Source: Paludisphaera rhizosphaerae
GTDB lineage: Bacteria > Planctomycetota > Planctomycetia > Isosphaerales > Isosphaeraceae
Direction of reading: 5' to 3'
DNA: 64,000 bases
Assembly: GCF_011065895.1 (NCBI RefSeq)
Contig: NZ_JAALCR010000006.1
Location: 248,001 to 312,000, forward strand
Shown: positions 8,638-17,602 of the stretch, piece by piece
Position numbering within the stretch: the stretch's first letter is position 1
Layout of the letters: each line of letters opens with the position of its first letter
The notes under the pieces: generated by a model
Told to the model about the DNA's origin: nothing
Seen by the model: only the letters and a program-made list of their open reading frames with translations
The model's database searches: none
Position numbers and translations under genes: made by a program

Positions 8638-9282
8638 TCAATCGAACAGAATCCCTTTGAGGTCCAATACCAGGCCCGGCAACACGTCCTCGCCGGAGAG
8701 CGTGGCGGGCCTGCTCAGGGTCTCGGGCTCGCGGCCGGGACGGTGGATTTCGACGGTCTGCGAGATCGGATCGATGAGCCATCCCAGGCGGACGCCCTGG
8801 GCGATGTACTCGGCCATTTTGGCCTGCAGTTCCTTGAGGGTGTCGCTCGGCGAGCGGAGTTCGGCGACGAAGTCGGGGGCGATTCGGGCGAAGCCGGAAC
8901 GGCTCTCGGCGGGCAGGGCGTCCCAGCGCTGGTGGGCGATCCAGGAGGCGTCCGGGCTCAGGACGGCGCCGTTGGGCATGGTGAAGCCGGCGGACGAGTC
9001 ATACGCTCGGCCCAGACCGCTTGCTTTATTCCAGTTGCCGAGCTGGCGCCCCAACTCCTGGTTCTTCTCACCGCCCTCGCTCGACGCCGGCGCCATCACG
9101 GTCAAGCCTCCATCCGCGGATCGCTCAAGTCGCAGATCCCGATTGGCCGGGACGCGGCAAAGGCGCTCGAAATCCTCCGGTCCGACGATGATCCGGACTC
9201 CCTCGGGGATGATGAGAGTGGCGTCGGTCCGTTGGTCGGCCGTCGGCTTCGCGGCGACCTTTTCCAGGGTCGTCGTGCTCAT
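8638..9282 (-). CDS. Uma2 family (DUF820-like) putative endonuclease, copy 1
   Basis: The 214-residue protein starts at MSTTTLEKVAAKP, 11 bases after GGAGG. It has the Uma2 restriction-endonuclease-like fold: SPDASWIAHQRW followed by IAPDFVAELRSPSD, LQAKMAEYIAQGVRLGWLIDP and VEIHRPG. This pattern carries the D, E and K residues of a PD-(D/E)XK-type active site. Uma2 genes are abundant in planctomycetes and cyanobacteria and their cellular role is not established. It lies 17 bases after an almost identical paralogue, a recent tandem duplication. Confidence 0.85.
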   Translation of the reverse strand: MSTTTLEKVAAKPTADQRTDATLIIPEGVRIIVGPEDFERLCRVPANRDLRLERSADGGLTVMAPASSEGGEKNQELGRQLGNWNKASGLGRAYDSSAGFTMPNGAVLSPDASWIAHQRWDALPAESRSGFARIAPDFVAELRSPSDTLKELQAKMAEYIAQGVRLGWLIDPISQTVEIHRPGREPETLSRPATLSGEDVLPGLVLDLKGILFD

Positions 9283-9299
9283 GGCGATTGGTCCTCCGG

Positions 9300-9947
9300 T
9301 CAATCGAACAGAATCCCCTTGAGGTCCAATACCAGGCCGGGCAGGACGTCCTCGCCGGAGAGCGTGGCGGGCTTGGCCAGGATCTCGGGCTCGCGGCCGG
9401 GACGGTGGATTTCGACGGTCTGCGAGATCGGATCGATGAGCCATCCCAGGCGGACGCCCTGGGCGATGTACTCGGCCATTTTGGCCTGCAGGTCCTTGAG
9501 GGTGTCGCTCGGCGAGCGGAGTTCGGCGACGAAGTCGGGGGCGATGCGGGCGAAGCCGGAACGGCTCTCGGCGGGCAGGGCGTCCCAGCGCTGGTGGGCG
9601 ATCCAGGAGGCGTCCGGACTCAGGACGGCGCCGTTGGGCATGGTGAAGCCGGCGGACGAGTCATATGCTCGGCCCAGGCGATTCGCCTTGTTCCAATCGC
9701 GGAGTTGGCCGCCGAGTTCCAGATTCCTCTCACCGCCCTCGCTCGACGCCGGCGCCATCACGGTCAAGCCTCCATCCGCGGATCGCTCAAGTCGCAGATC
9801 CCGATTGGCCGGGACGTAGCACAGGCGCTCGAAATCCTCCGGGCCCACGATCAGCCGAACGCCCTCGGGGACGACCAGCATCGTCTCGGGTGGATGATCA
9901 TCGGTCGTCGATTCTGTTGCGGCTCGTTCCAGAGTCGTCGGGCTCAT
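9300..9947 (-). CDS. Uma2 family putative endonuclease, copy 2
   Basis: The 215-residue protein starts at MSPTTLERAATES, 9 bases after AGAGGA. From about residue 35 to the end it is nearly identical to the neighbouring copy, with the same PDFVAEL...K catalytic pattern. Differences concentrate in the N-terminal 30 residues and around ELGGQLRDWNKANRLG. The two genes run in the same direction with 17 bases between them and are probably co-transcribed. The high nucleotide identity points to recent duplication or gene conversion. Confidence 0.85.
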   Translation of the reverse strand: MSPTTLERAATESTTDDHPPETMLVVPEGVRLIVGPEDFERLCYVPANRDLRLERSADGGLTVMAPASSEGGERNLELGGQLRDWNKANRLGRAYDSSAGFTMPNGAVLSPDASWIAHQRWDALPAESRSGFARIAPDFVAELRSPSDTLKDLQAKMAEYIAQGVRLGWLIDPISQTVEIHRPGREPEILAKPATLSGEDVLPGLVLDLKGILFD

Positions 9948-10203
9948 CGCGTTCGATCCTCTCACCCAGCGAAAGCGTCCTCGACATTATACCCGGCCAC
10001 CTCCTCTGTACCGCTGGTCAGGCCGATTCGGCCGAGTCTCGTGATTGGCGCGGTTGTAAAGCGGGAGGTTGTGTCGAAAGCACGGATTAATGATGCGACT
10101 CCGAGAAATGGAGCTATCGTTGAGTGAAGTTGGACGCCTTCCCTGCCGACGGATCGCCCCGCTTCGCCTTCTTTGAATCCGCATCGACAGGGCTCTGAAT
10201 TCG

Positions 10204-13200
10204 ATGAAGAAATCGCGCGCCCGTCGACCACGAAGGTTTGCGCCCGGGGTGGCGGCTCTGGAAGAGCGTCGCCTTCTGAGCCTCTCGGCCGTCTATCTCG
10301 GTCAGGACGGGCATGACTACGTAGGGACGGAAGGGACGCTCGTTCAGCAGTCGCCCAACGATTATCAGGACGTCCACATTCGGCTCACGGGGATGTCGCA
10401 GCCGGCCTCGAGCGTCGTTTCCGTGCAGGTTCAGCGTTTCGGGGGCGGCGCCTGGAGTTGGAGCACTTCCGGCGGCAAGAACGCGATGTTCCTGCCCGAC
10501 TCGACGAATTCCCAGGTCGGCGACGTCTTCTTCGAGCCCTATTTCGCCGACCCCGCCGGCACGAACTACCAGGCGATCATCGTTCGGTACGCGAACGGCA
10601 GCACCGAGGCCACCCAGGTTTACTCCACCTCGGCCGTCGATCCCAACCTACGGATGCCCGGCACTCAGGTCACAGCGACCTTCCTCGGCCAGGACGGCCA
10701 GGACTGGACCGCCTCGACGATCGCCGTCGGCCCGGATGGTTATCAGGACGTCCACATCGCGCTGGCGCACCTCTCGTACGGGGCCTCCGCGACCGTCACC
10801 GTCACGGCGGCGACCAACCCGCCGCGGACCTGGCAGACCGGCGTCAATCCCAACGGCTCCTGGAACGCCGAACTGCTCAACCGGCCGGGGTCGAACGAGA
10901 CCCTCGGCACGACGGCCGACGTCTTCTTCTCGTCCGACGTGAACCTGCAGGGCGTTCCCCTGACCGTCACCGTCACCTACGATCACTGGAACCCGAACTA
11001 CCAGTCGTACACGAACCGCAGCGGCAAGACGGATACGGCCACGATCACCGCCGGCGCGACCAACCCGACGCTCGCCATGCCGGCCGCGCCGGTGTCGAAC
11101 TTCGCGACGGTCTCGGCCGCGAGCCTCCCCCAGAGCACTTCGTATCCGGGACTGTCGCACGCCGCCCTCACGGCGGCGAGCCTCGGCTCGCAGACCTTTG
11201 CGACGGTGCAATCCGCCGTCCTCTCCGACCAGAGCGGCAACGCCTGGGTCTATTACCGTTCCGGAGCCCCCGCGCCCTACAGCGGGGTCGCCTCGCCGCT
11301 GTCGATGACCTACCGAGCCGACGCCGGCGTGTTCGACTTCGTCCCGCTCCGCGACGAGTCCGACGCCACGTTGACGCTGCGGCTGACCTTCGACGACGGC
11401 TCGCAGGCGGTGGCGAAGTTCGCCGGGGCCGCCGCCGACCTCGGCCGGACGGCCGTCGACCCTCGCGTCGGCCAGTCCAGCGTGAACGTCTCGACGGCCG
11501 CCGATCTGGTCGCAGCCGTCGCCGCCGACTCCCCGGTCATCCACCTTGCGGCCGGGACGTACGTTCTGAACGGCCCACTGGTTCTGGACGCTCCCGTCTC
11601 GATCACCGCCGACGCCGGCGCGACGCTCGTCTTCGCTCTCTCCGACGCCGCCGGCTCCCCCTGGAAGTCGGCCACCGGCGCGATCATCGTGCAGTCCAGC
11701 CACGTCGCGCTCGACGGCTTCGCGATCCGGTTCTCCGGCACGACGGCCTCCTGGACGGCCCCCTCCCGCAACGTGATCCAGGCCGGTCTGGGGAGCGTCG
11801 ACGTCGACCTCTCGTTCACGAACCTGGACGTGGTCGCTCCTGCCGCCGCCGTCTCGACGGGGTATGAGGCGGCGACCCAGTTGATGAACTTCAACGACGG
11901 CGACACCGGCGTCATCGCCTACAACACCCTCACCGGCGGCATGATCCAGCTTGGGGCGGCTCCCTGGAAGGTCCTCGACAACGATTATCGCGGCGCGGTG
12001 GCGCACACGATCACCCCCACGTTCCTGAACGCCTATCGAAGCTTCGACCTGACCATCAAGGGCAACCACGCCCATCAGGTCGACCCGTTGGGGATCGCGC
12101 AGCGGTTCCTCGTGATGGGGAACTCCGACACGGGCCAGGGGATCGGCAACGTCATCTCGGGGAACGTGATCGACGGCGGCATCGGCACGCCGACCACCGG
12201 CGCACCGGCCGGATACACGAACAACCCGGAAATCATCCTGACGGAAACCTATCAGCCCCGGTTCGAGGGCATCCCGTCGGCCGTCTCGCCGGATGGATCG
12301 ATCGTTCAGATCCCCTACCTCCGGGGCCCGGTCGCCCACACCGGAGATATTGTCTCGATCCTGACCGGCCCCTACGCCGGCCAGTGGCGGATGATCGCCC
12401 AGGCCCTCAGCCCGACGCAGTACTTGCTGGATTCGCCGCTGCCCGCCGGCTCGTTCGCGATCTCGATCGGCCGGGGCTACGTCGACCAGAAGTACGACGA
12501 CAACACGATCGACCTCCGCGGCATGAGCGCGGACAACACGGCGATCGTGATCAGCGGCAACCACTGGGGGCAGTCGATCGACGGCAACACGTTCCTGGGC
12601 GGGCAGGCCCTGCGCCTGGGGGCCGGGTCGAACGAAGGGGCCTTTGAGAGCCAGTACCCCGCTCCCTGGGGATGGTCGCGGCTCCCCGTGCTGGGCCTTT
12701 CGATCCAGGGGAACGCGTTCATCGACGCCGGCGTGAACCTGAGCGTCGCGCACGACGCGACGTTCAACAAGTCGAGCGCCGGGCGGACCTACTTCGAGGG
12801 CGACTTCTCCGACAACTACTTCTCCTGGACCGACCCCGCCAAGGCCGTGGTCGTGATCGGCACGCCCGGCTACACGACGTCCGCTTACCCCTGGCTGACG
12901 CCGATGGAGATGGTGCTGACGGCGACCGGGAACTGGGGCCTGAACGCCTCGACGGGCCAGGCCGCGAGCCTTCAGGTGTACGCCGCTCAGATCAACGGCT
13001 CGGCGGCCTCCGGCACGTCTGTGATCTTGCCCACGTCCACGGGGCTCTCGGGCGTCTCGCTCGGCCAGGACGGCCACGACGTGGTTGGCTCCGGTCCCTG
13101 GTCGCCGGCCCCCAACGGCTACCAGGACGTCCACATCGTCATCCGAGGGCTGGCGGCCGACAAGGAGATCTCCGAGCTGCTCATCACCGCCGACAACGGC

Positions 13201-13878
13201 CACCGGTGGAGCTACTCCTCTCCCTTCGGGCCAGACCGCCTGGTCGTGATCCGCGCCGGGGCGACGGCCGACGTCTACATCCAGCCCTACCAGGACGAGA
13301 CGGATCGCACCATCACCATTTTCGTCCGGTACGCCGACGGCTCCACGGCGCAGACGGTGATCTACGGGCTCACCGCCACGGCCCGGCTCCACATGCCGAC
13401 GAACGCTGCGGGCTCGACTTCGACCTCGACTTCCACGACGACATCTCCCGCCATCGTCTCGGCCCGGGGCGACAACGCCGCCGCCGGCGAGGGGACGGTC
13501 CAGGCGTTCGACGGCGACCCGACGACCAAATGGCTCGACTTCGCGCCCACAAGCTGGCTTCAGTACCAGTTCGGCGGCGGCGGATCGGTGGTCGTCACGG
13601 GCTACACCATCACCAGCGCCAACGATACGGCTCTGTACCCCGGCCGGGCGCCCAACAGTTGGGCCCTGTTGGGCTCCAACGACGGCGTCAACTGGACGAC
13701 CCTGGACGTCCGCTCCAACGCCGCCGTGACGACTGACTACACGGCCACGACCTACACCTTCGCCAACTCGACGGCCTACCGCATTTACCGCCTCGCCTCG
13801 ATCGTCTCCAACGGCGACTCGATCATCCAGATCGCCGAGCTGGCCCTGCTGAACGCCCAGGGGCAGAAGGTCTCCTGA
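10204..13878 (+). CDS. Exported multidomain protein: LEPR-XLL-like N-terminus, repeated LGQDG domain, parallel beta-helix, discoidin-like C-terminus
   Basis: This 1224-residue protein has a basic N-terminus and ALEERRLLSLS at residues 18-28, matching the LEPR-XLL export-associated motif of planctomycete surface proteins. Three copies of a roughly 110-residue beta-rich unit begin near residues 29, 157 and 950. Each opens with LGQDG(H/Q)D and contains (N/D)(G/D)YQDVHI about 15-20 residues on, then a DVFF/DVYI strand and a (V/I)RYA(N/D)GS-type end. Between copies 2 and 3 is a right-handed beta-helix region (VIHLAAGTYVLNGPLVLDAP, repeated SGN/NVISGNVI turns). The C-terminal 140 residues look like an F5/8 discoidin carbohydrate-binding domain (AFDGDPTTKWLDF, LLGSNDGVNWTTLD). 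It likely acts on or binds extracellular polysaccharide. No catalytic residues could be assigned. Confidence 0.85.
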   Translation: MKKSRARRPRRFAPGVAALEERRLLSLSAVYLGQDGHDYVGTEGTLVQQSPNDYQDVHIRLTGMSQPASSVVSVQVQRFGGGAWSWSTSGGKNAMFLPDSTNSQVGDVFFEPYFADPAGTNYQAIIVRYANGSTEATQVYSTSAVDPNLRMPGTQVTATFLGQDGQDWTASTIAVGPDGYQDVHIALAHLSYGASATVTVTAATNPPRTWQTGVNPNGSWNAELLNRPGSNETLGTTADVFFSSDVNLQGVPLTVTVTYDHWNPNYQSYTNRSGKTDTATITAGATNPTLAMPAAPVSNFATVSAASLPQSTSYPGLSHAALTAASLGSQTFATVQSAVLSDQSGNAWVYYRSGAPAPYSGVASPLSMTYRADAGVFDFVPLRDESDATLTLRLTFDDGSQAVAKFAGAAADLGRTAVDPRVGQSSVNVSTAADLVAAVAADSPVIHLAAGTYVLNGPLVLDAPVSITADAGATLVFALSDAAGSPWKSATGAIIVQSSHVALDGFAIRFSGTTASWTAPSRNVIQAGLGSVDVDLSFTNLDVVAPAAAVSTGYEAATQLMNFNDGDTGVIAYNTLTGGMIQLGAAPWKVLDNDYRGAVAHTITPTFLNAYRSFDLTIKGNHAHQVDPLGIAQRFLVMGNSDTGQGIGNVISGNVIDGGIGTPTTGAPAGYTNNPEIILTETYQPRFEGIPSAVSPDGSIVQIPYLRGPVAHTGDIVSILTGPYAGQWRMIAQALSPTQYLLDSPLPAGSFAISIGRGYVDQKYDDNTIDLRGMSADNTAIVISGNHWGQSIDGNTFLGGQALRLGAGSNEGAFESQYPAPWGWSRLPVLGLSIQGNAFIDAGVNLSVAHDATFNKSSAGRTYFEGDFSDNYFSWTDPAKAVVVIGTPGYTTSAYPWLTPMEMVLTATGNWGLNASTGQAASLQVYAAQINGSAASGTSVILPTSTGLSGVSLGQDGHDVVGSGPWSPAPNGYQDVHIVIRGLAADKEISELLITADNGHRWSYSSPFGPDRLVVIRAGATADVYIQPYQDETDRTITIFVRYADGSTAQTVIYGLTATARLHMPTNAAGSTSTSTSTTTSPAIVSARGDNAAAGEGTVQAFDGDPTTKWLDFAPTSWLQYQFGGGGSVVVTGYTITSANDTALYPGRAPNSWALLGSNDGVNWTTLDVRSNAAVTTDYTATTYTFANSTAYRIYRLASIVSNGDSIIQIAELALLNAQGQKVS

Positions 13879-13925
13879 CGATCGGTCGATCTTGCGGCGT
13901 TCGGCCCTCCGCGGCTACGCTGAAC

Positions 13926-14115
13926 GGACCGACGGGTGCCCGCCCGAGGCCGCGCGCCGAGGGGGGAGAATAGGGAAGCCGGTGGAAATCCGGCGCGGGG
14001 CCGCCGCTGTAATCGGCCAGGCTTCGGACGCTGCGACCACTGCCGAACGATCGGCGGGAAGGTCGTCCGAAAGCCGTGACGAGCCGAGAGCCAGAAGACC
14101 TGCCCGTCGTCCGAC
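13926..14115 (+). promoter_or_regulatory. Cobalamin (AdoCbl) riboswitch
   Basis: All conserved cobalamin-aptamer blocks appear in order. GGGAA, GGTGGAAATCC and the GGCCGCCGCTGTAATCGG block lie at 13972-14017, GACCACTG at 14035-14042, GGCGGGAAGG at 14053-14062, and the B12 box AGCCAGAAGACCTGCC at 14089-14104. The closing P1 helix pairs 13926-13936 (GGAC, bulged C, GACGGG) with 14103-14112. A following stem-loop, GAGTCG/CGACTC around CGGCC/GGCCG (14119-14155), is a candidate expression platform before the ATG at 14197. It should sense adenosyl- or another cobalamin and control the downstream DUF1559 gene. Recognition is by motif only; a covariance model was not run. Confidence 0.92.
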
Positions 14116-14196
14116 GTCGAGTCGTTTCGGCCGCCTCCGGCCGGATCGCCGACTCATCAAGCCCGGACCCGGCTCGTTTCCAAAGGCCCGCCTTCC

Positions 14197-15162
14197 ATGA
14201 TTTCCGCCCGTACGTCCTCCGTCTCGCGTCGAGGGTTCACGCTGATCGAACTCCTCGTCGTCATCGCGATCATCGCCGTCCTGATCGCACTTTTGCTTCC
14301 CGCCGTGCAGGCCGCCCGCGAGGCCGCTCGCCGCGTTCAGTGCGTGAACAACCTGAAGCAGATCGGCCTGGGGCTGCACAACTACCTCAGCGTTTACAAC
14401 GTCCTCCCCAAGGGAGGCCCCGGCGGGTCGGTGGTCGCCAATCCGGCCGGCCACGCGATCCGGTTCCTGAGCTGGGGGGCCGCGACCCTCGGCCAGATGG
14501 AACAGGCCCCGATGTACAACGCGATCAACCAGAGTTTCTGGTACACCGACGCCGAGAACTACACCGTCAGCCAGGCCCGTATCGCCGTCTTCCTCTGCCC
14601 CTCCAATCCCACCAACACCGAGTCCAGGCCCAACGGCGACACCCCGGCCTCGACGGTCCTCTTCGCCCGCAACGATTACGGCGGCAACTGGGGCGAGCGC
14701 GCCCTGCGCTGCTATCCGGGAAGCTCCGCCTGCGCCAACAACTACGCCGCCAACGGCGAGGGCCGGGGCGTGATCATGCAGTCGTACGAGCCGACCATCC
14801 CGCTGACCGACATCACCGACGGCACGACCTACACGGCGGCGATCGGCGAGGGGCCCAACGCGATCCACGGCATCTGGATGGGCCACAAAAACTTCTTCGA
14901 CCAAAGCGCCCCGCTCAACGCCCGCTACAGCTCGTCGGCGACCGGGACCTTCGCCTCCTGCCAGGTTTTCCCCGGCGACGTCCGCGTGGGGAAGCTCGGC
15001 TGCGACTACGGCCAGGAGTTCGGCTCCTACCACCCCGGCGGCGCGAACTTCCTGATGGTCGACGGCTCCGTCCGATACCTCAAGGAAACCATGGACCTCC
15101 GCGTCTTCGCCGCCTACCTCTCCCGCAAAGGCGGCGAGATCATCAGCGCCGACACGGAGTGA
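14197..15162 (+). CDS. DUF1559 protein with pseudopilin-type N-terminus, under cobalamin riboswitch
   Basis: The 321-residue protein begins with a short basic leader and [16 protein letters not shown], the prepilin-peptidase recognition site and hydrophobic helix of type IV pilin/type II secretion pseudopilins. [32 protein letters not shown] is the DUF1559 signature. The C-terminus carries the family's H-x9-DG end motif ([17 protein letters not shown]). Planctomycete genomes hold many DUF1559 paralogues of unknown function, thought to be surface or secretion-related. What sets this copy apart is the cobalamin riboswitch 80 bases upstream, which predicts B12-responsive expression. The ribosome site is weak (AAAGG about 10 bases before the ATG), consistent with translational control. 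Confidence 0.9.
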   Translation: MISARTSSVSRRGFTLIELLVVIAIIAVLIALLLPAVQAAREAARRVQCVNNLKQIGLGLHNYLSVYNVLPKGGPGGSVVANPAGHAIRFLSWGAATLGQMEQAPMYNAINQSFWYTDAENYTVSQARIAVFLCPSNPTNTESRPNGDTPASTVLFARNDYGGNWGERALRCYPGSSACANNYAANGEGRGVIMQSYEPTIPLTDITDGTTYTAAIGEGPNAIHGIWMGHKNFFDQSAPLNARYSSSATGTFASCQVFPGDVRVGKLGCDYGQEFGSYHPGGANFLMVDGSVRYLKETMDLRVFAAYLSRKGGEIISADTE

Positions 15163-15210
15163 GAGCGATCGGCGCGAAGAGACATGCACGACCTATCGTG
15201 ATCTGGACTT

Positions 15211-15245
15211 ATTCCTCCGACGGATTATTATTCCTTGGGAGGAAT
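15211..15245 (+). promoter_or_regulatory. Inverted repeat over the toxin-gene ribosome site, possible operator
   Basis: ATTCCTCC (15211-15218) and GGAGGAAT (15238-15245) form a perfect 8-bp inverted repeat around an AT-rich centre (TTATTATT). The right arm is the Shine-Dalgarno sequence of the toxin gene at 15248. It could be an operator for the antitoxin or an RNA hairpin hiding the ribosome site. Confidence 0.45.
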
Positions 15246-15247
15246 CC

Positions 15248-15586
15248 ATGTGGGACGTGATTCTCGACCCCGATTTCGAATCCTGGCTACTGCAACTTGA
15301 GGCAGGCGTTCGGGAGGAAATCGTCGCCTCGGCCAATGTGCTGAGGGAACGCGGGCCCAACCTCGGAAGGCCCTACGTCGATACGCTCAAGGGAACCAAC
15401 GTCTCAAACCTGAAGGAGTTGAGAGTTCAATATAGGGGCGACCCCTGGCGGATCCTGTTTGCCTTCGATCCGGCACGGCGTGCGATCCTACTGGTGGGCG
15501 GCTGCAAGGCGGGTGATAAGCGTTTCTACAAGTCGATGATCCCGATCGCCGAGGAACGATATCAGAGGCATCTCAGGGGGATGTGA
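15248..15586 (+). CDS. higB: HigB-like toxin of a type II toxin-antitoxin system (RelE/ParE, Gp49-like)
   Basis: The 112-residue protein matches the HigB/Gp49 branch of RelE-type mRNA interferases: an opening strand WDVILDPDFESWL, the central LRERGPNLGRPYVDTLKG, then LKELRVQYRGDPWRILFAFDPARRAILLVGGCKAGDKRFYKSMIPIAEERY. The LKELR...WRILFAFD and K-x-G-(D)KR(F)Y segments are the family's conserved core and RNA-cleaving face. The toxin gene precedes the antitoxin gene, the order typical of hig loci. It ends in a TGATG overlap with the antitoxin start. In this family the toxin cuts mRNA at the ribosome when not bound by its partner. Confidence 0.85.
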   Translation: MWDVILDPDFESWLLQLEAGVREEIVASANVLRERGPNLGRPYVDTLKGTNVSNLKELRVQYRGDPWRILFAFDPARRAILLVGGCKAGDKRFYKSMIPIAEERYQRHLRGM

Positions 15587-15897
15587 TGGCTAACAAGCTG
15601 GAAGACTTCATCGCCAAGCTGCCGGCAGAGGAGCAACGGCGGATCGCCCAGCGGACCACAGAACTACTCGCTGAGGAAGCGTCACTGCGTCAACTGCGCG
15701 AAGCCCGCCGTCAGTCTCAGGAGGAGTTGGCCGCGAAGCTGCACGTCCAGCAAGCGGCCGTCTCCAAGATCGAACGACGAACCGACGTCTACATCAGCAC
15801 GCTGAGGAAGTACGTCGAGGCGATGGGCGGCGTCCTGGAGATCACCGCCAAGTTTCCCGATCAACCGCCGGTGAAGTTGACGCAATTCAGCGAGTAA
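15586..15897 (+). CDS. higA: HigA-like XRE-family antitoxin
   Basis: The ATG at 15586 shares one base with the toxin stop (TGATG) and has AGGGGG 5 bases upstream, so translation is coupled to the toxin gene. An in-frame GTG lies one codon earlier. The 103-residue protein has an N-terminal helical part (LPAEEQRRIAQRTTELLAEE) followed by an XRE/Cro helix-turn-helix: LREARRQSQEELAAKLHVQQAAVSKIERRTDVYISTLRKYVEAMGG. The HTH should repress the operon and the protein should neutralise HigB. Confidence 0.87.
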   Translation: MANKLEDFIAKLPAEEQRRIAQRTTELLAEEASLRQLREARRQSQEELAAKLHVQQAAVSKIERRTDVYISTLRKYVEAMGGVLEITAKFPDQPPVKLTQFSE

Positions 15898-15919
15898 GCA
15901 AGTTCTGAGGAGAACGCCC

Positions 15920-17602
15920 TCACACCGCCTTCGTCGGCGCGACGTGCGGGTCTTCCTCGATCGGCGGGATCTCGGCGTATCGGCCGAGGATCAGCACGGC
16001 GGCGGCCATCGCCAGGTAGGCGCCGGACCAGTAATAGGGCGTCTGGTGGGCCGAGGCGCCGCCTCGGCCGATCGCCTTCAACTCGGCCGCCACCGCCCCG
16101 GGGGTCATCACGGCCCCCGAGGGGAGCGGCGAGTGGATCACGCCGAACCAGGCGAACACGGCCGCCAGCGCCAGCACGAAGGCCGTTTCGCGGGCGCGCC
16201 CGTCGATCAGGAGCGCCAGGCTTGAGCCCCACAACAGGCTCGTCACGATGAACCCGCCGGAGAGGCTCGTCACCGAGGCGATCCAGTGCTGGACGTTCGG
16301 CGCCAACTGGTCGAACGGCTTGCCGACCTCCGGCAGGACCTGATTCACTGCCAGCAGTCCCAGATACGCCAGCGCCGGGACGCACGCGAAGGCGACCGCC
16401 GGATAGTGACGGAACGGCGTCGCCTGGAACGACTGCGCCGTGATCTCCAGGCCGATGAAGACCAGGATCGGGAAGACGACCGCCTTCGGCAGCAGGAAGA
16501 AGATCCAGTCGAAGCAGCCGAGCACCCCGACCGCCCCGATGAACAGAGCCGTCGCCAGAGTGTATCCCGCGCGGGCGCCCATCGCCTTGTACGCCGGATG
16601 ACCGATGTAAGGCGTCGACTGGATCACGCCCCCCAGGCCGCCGCCGACCAGCGTGGCCAGGCCCTCGGCGGCGACGATCAGGCCGGTGGGGTACTCGTCG
16701 CCGACGGCCGCGGCGCTCTCGGTGCAGTCGACGCCGCCGATGATCGTCGCCAGCGCCAGGGGGATCGCCACCGGCAGGTAGCCGGCGGCCTCGCGCCAGT
16801 TGAGCTGGAACCAGGCCCACCAGTCGGCCATCGGGAACGGCAGCGAGAACCGCAGCAAGGTCTCCGGCCGTGCACCCTCGGGGCCTGGCCCCGTCCCGGT
16901 CAGGAACATCCCGTAATAGAGCACGCACCCCACGCCCACGGCCACCAGCATCCCCGGCGCGCGGTCGGGGAGCTTCCAGCGGGCGGAGAGCGTCGCCAGC
17001 ACGATCATCAGCGAGGCCAGCCCCGCCACCGGCTGCGCTGCGATGTCCAGCAGCGGCAGGAAGCTGATCAGCACCAGCGCGATCGCTGAAAGCGACCCCA
17101 GCAGCCCGGCCCTCGGCACGACCCGTCGGATCCAGCCGCAGAACGGGGCGCAGGCCAGCTTGAAGACGCCCGACGCCAGCAGCATGGCGATCCCCAGATA
17201 CCAGGCGTGTCGCGCCGCCCCGAGGTCGTCCAGCCCCCTCCCCTTCGCCGCGACGAACGCCGGGCCGAGGATCAGGAAGACCGAACCGAACGTGCTGGGG
17301 GTGTCCAGCCCCAGGGGCATCGCCGTGACGTTCCGGCCGACTCGCTTGGCCAGTCGGAACGCCATCACGGTGAAGATCAGGTCCCCCACCAGCACGCCGA
17401 CGGCCGTCCCCGGGATCATCCGGGTCAGCACGAAGTCGCGCGGGAAACCGAAGGCGGCGACGAGCAGGCTCGTCATCAGGATCATGTCGCCGATGTTGTC
17501 GATCATCAGCCCGAAGAAGGCGTTGACGTCGCCGGAGCCGGTCCATTGGTAACGGCGGTGGGCGTGAAGCTCGGGCGGTGCGGTCGCTTCGGCGGTGCTC
17601 AC
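15920..17602 (-). CDS. NCS2-like (xanthine/uracil/AzgA-type) membrane permease
   Basis: Start is a GTG at 17600-17602 (VSTAEATAPPELHAHRRYQW), 8 bases after GGGGA. The upstream extension lacks family features. The 560-residue protein holds about twelve hydrophobic segments. The segment GGVDCTESAAAVGDEYPTG, with a small-residue-rich loop followed by TPYIGHPAYKAMGARAGY, corresponds to the NCS2 region where substrate-contacting residues lie between half-helices. These carriers move purines, pyrimidines or related anions with cation symport. The substrate cannot be fixed, and an uncharacterised planctomycete permease branch is possible. It is divergent from the PQQ/TPR protein gene and converges with the toxin-antitoxin operon. 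Confidence 0.7.
   Translation of the reverse strand: MSTAEATAPPELHAHRRYQWTGSGDVNAFFGLMIDNIGDMILMTSLLVAAFGFPRDFVLTRMIPGTAVGVLVGDLIFTVMAFRLAKRVGRNVTAMPLGLDTPSTFGSVFLILGPAFVAAKGRGLDDLGAARHAWYLGIAMLLASGVFKLACAPFCGWIRRVVPRAGLLGSLSAIALVLISFLPLLDIAAQPVAGLASLMIVLATLSARWKLPDRAPGMLVAVGVGCVLYYGMFLTGTGPGPEGARPETLLRFSLPFPMADWWAWFQLNWREAAGYLPVAIPLALATIIGGVDCTESAAAVGDEYPTGLIVAAEGLATLVGGGLGGVIQSTPYIGHPAYKAMGARAGYTLATALFIGAVGVLGCFDWIFFLLPKAVVFPILVFIGLEITAQSFQATPFRHYPAVAFACVPALAYLGLLAVNQVLPEVGKPFDQLAPNVQHWIASVTSLSGGFIVTSLLWGSSLALLIDGRARETAFVLALAAVFAWFGVIHSPLPSGAVMTPGAVAAELKAIGRGGASAHQTPYYWSGAYLAMAAAVLILGRYAEIPPIEEDPHVAPTKAV

Noticed and set aside
10648-13392. 914-codon minus-strand frame
   Set aside because: Lies wholly opposite the beta-helix protein, whose domains are convincing; composition is typical of high-GC shadows.
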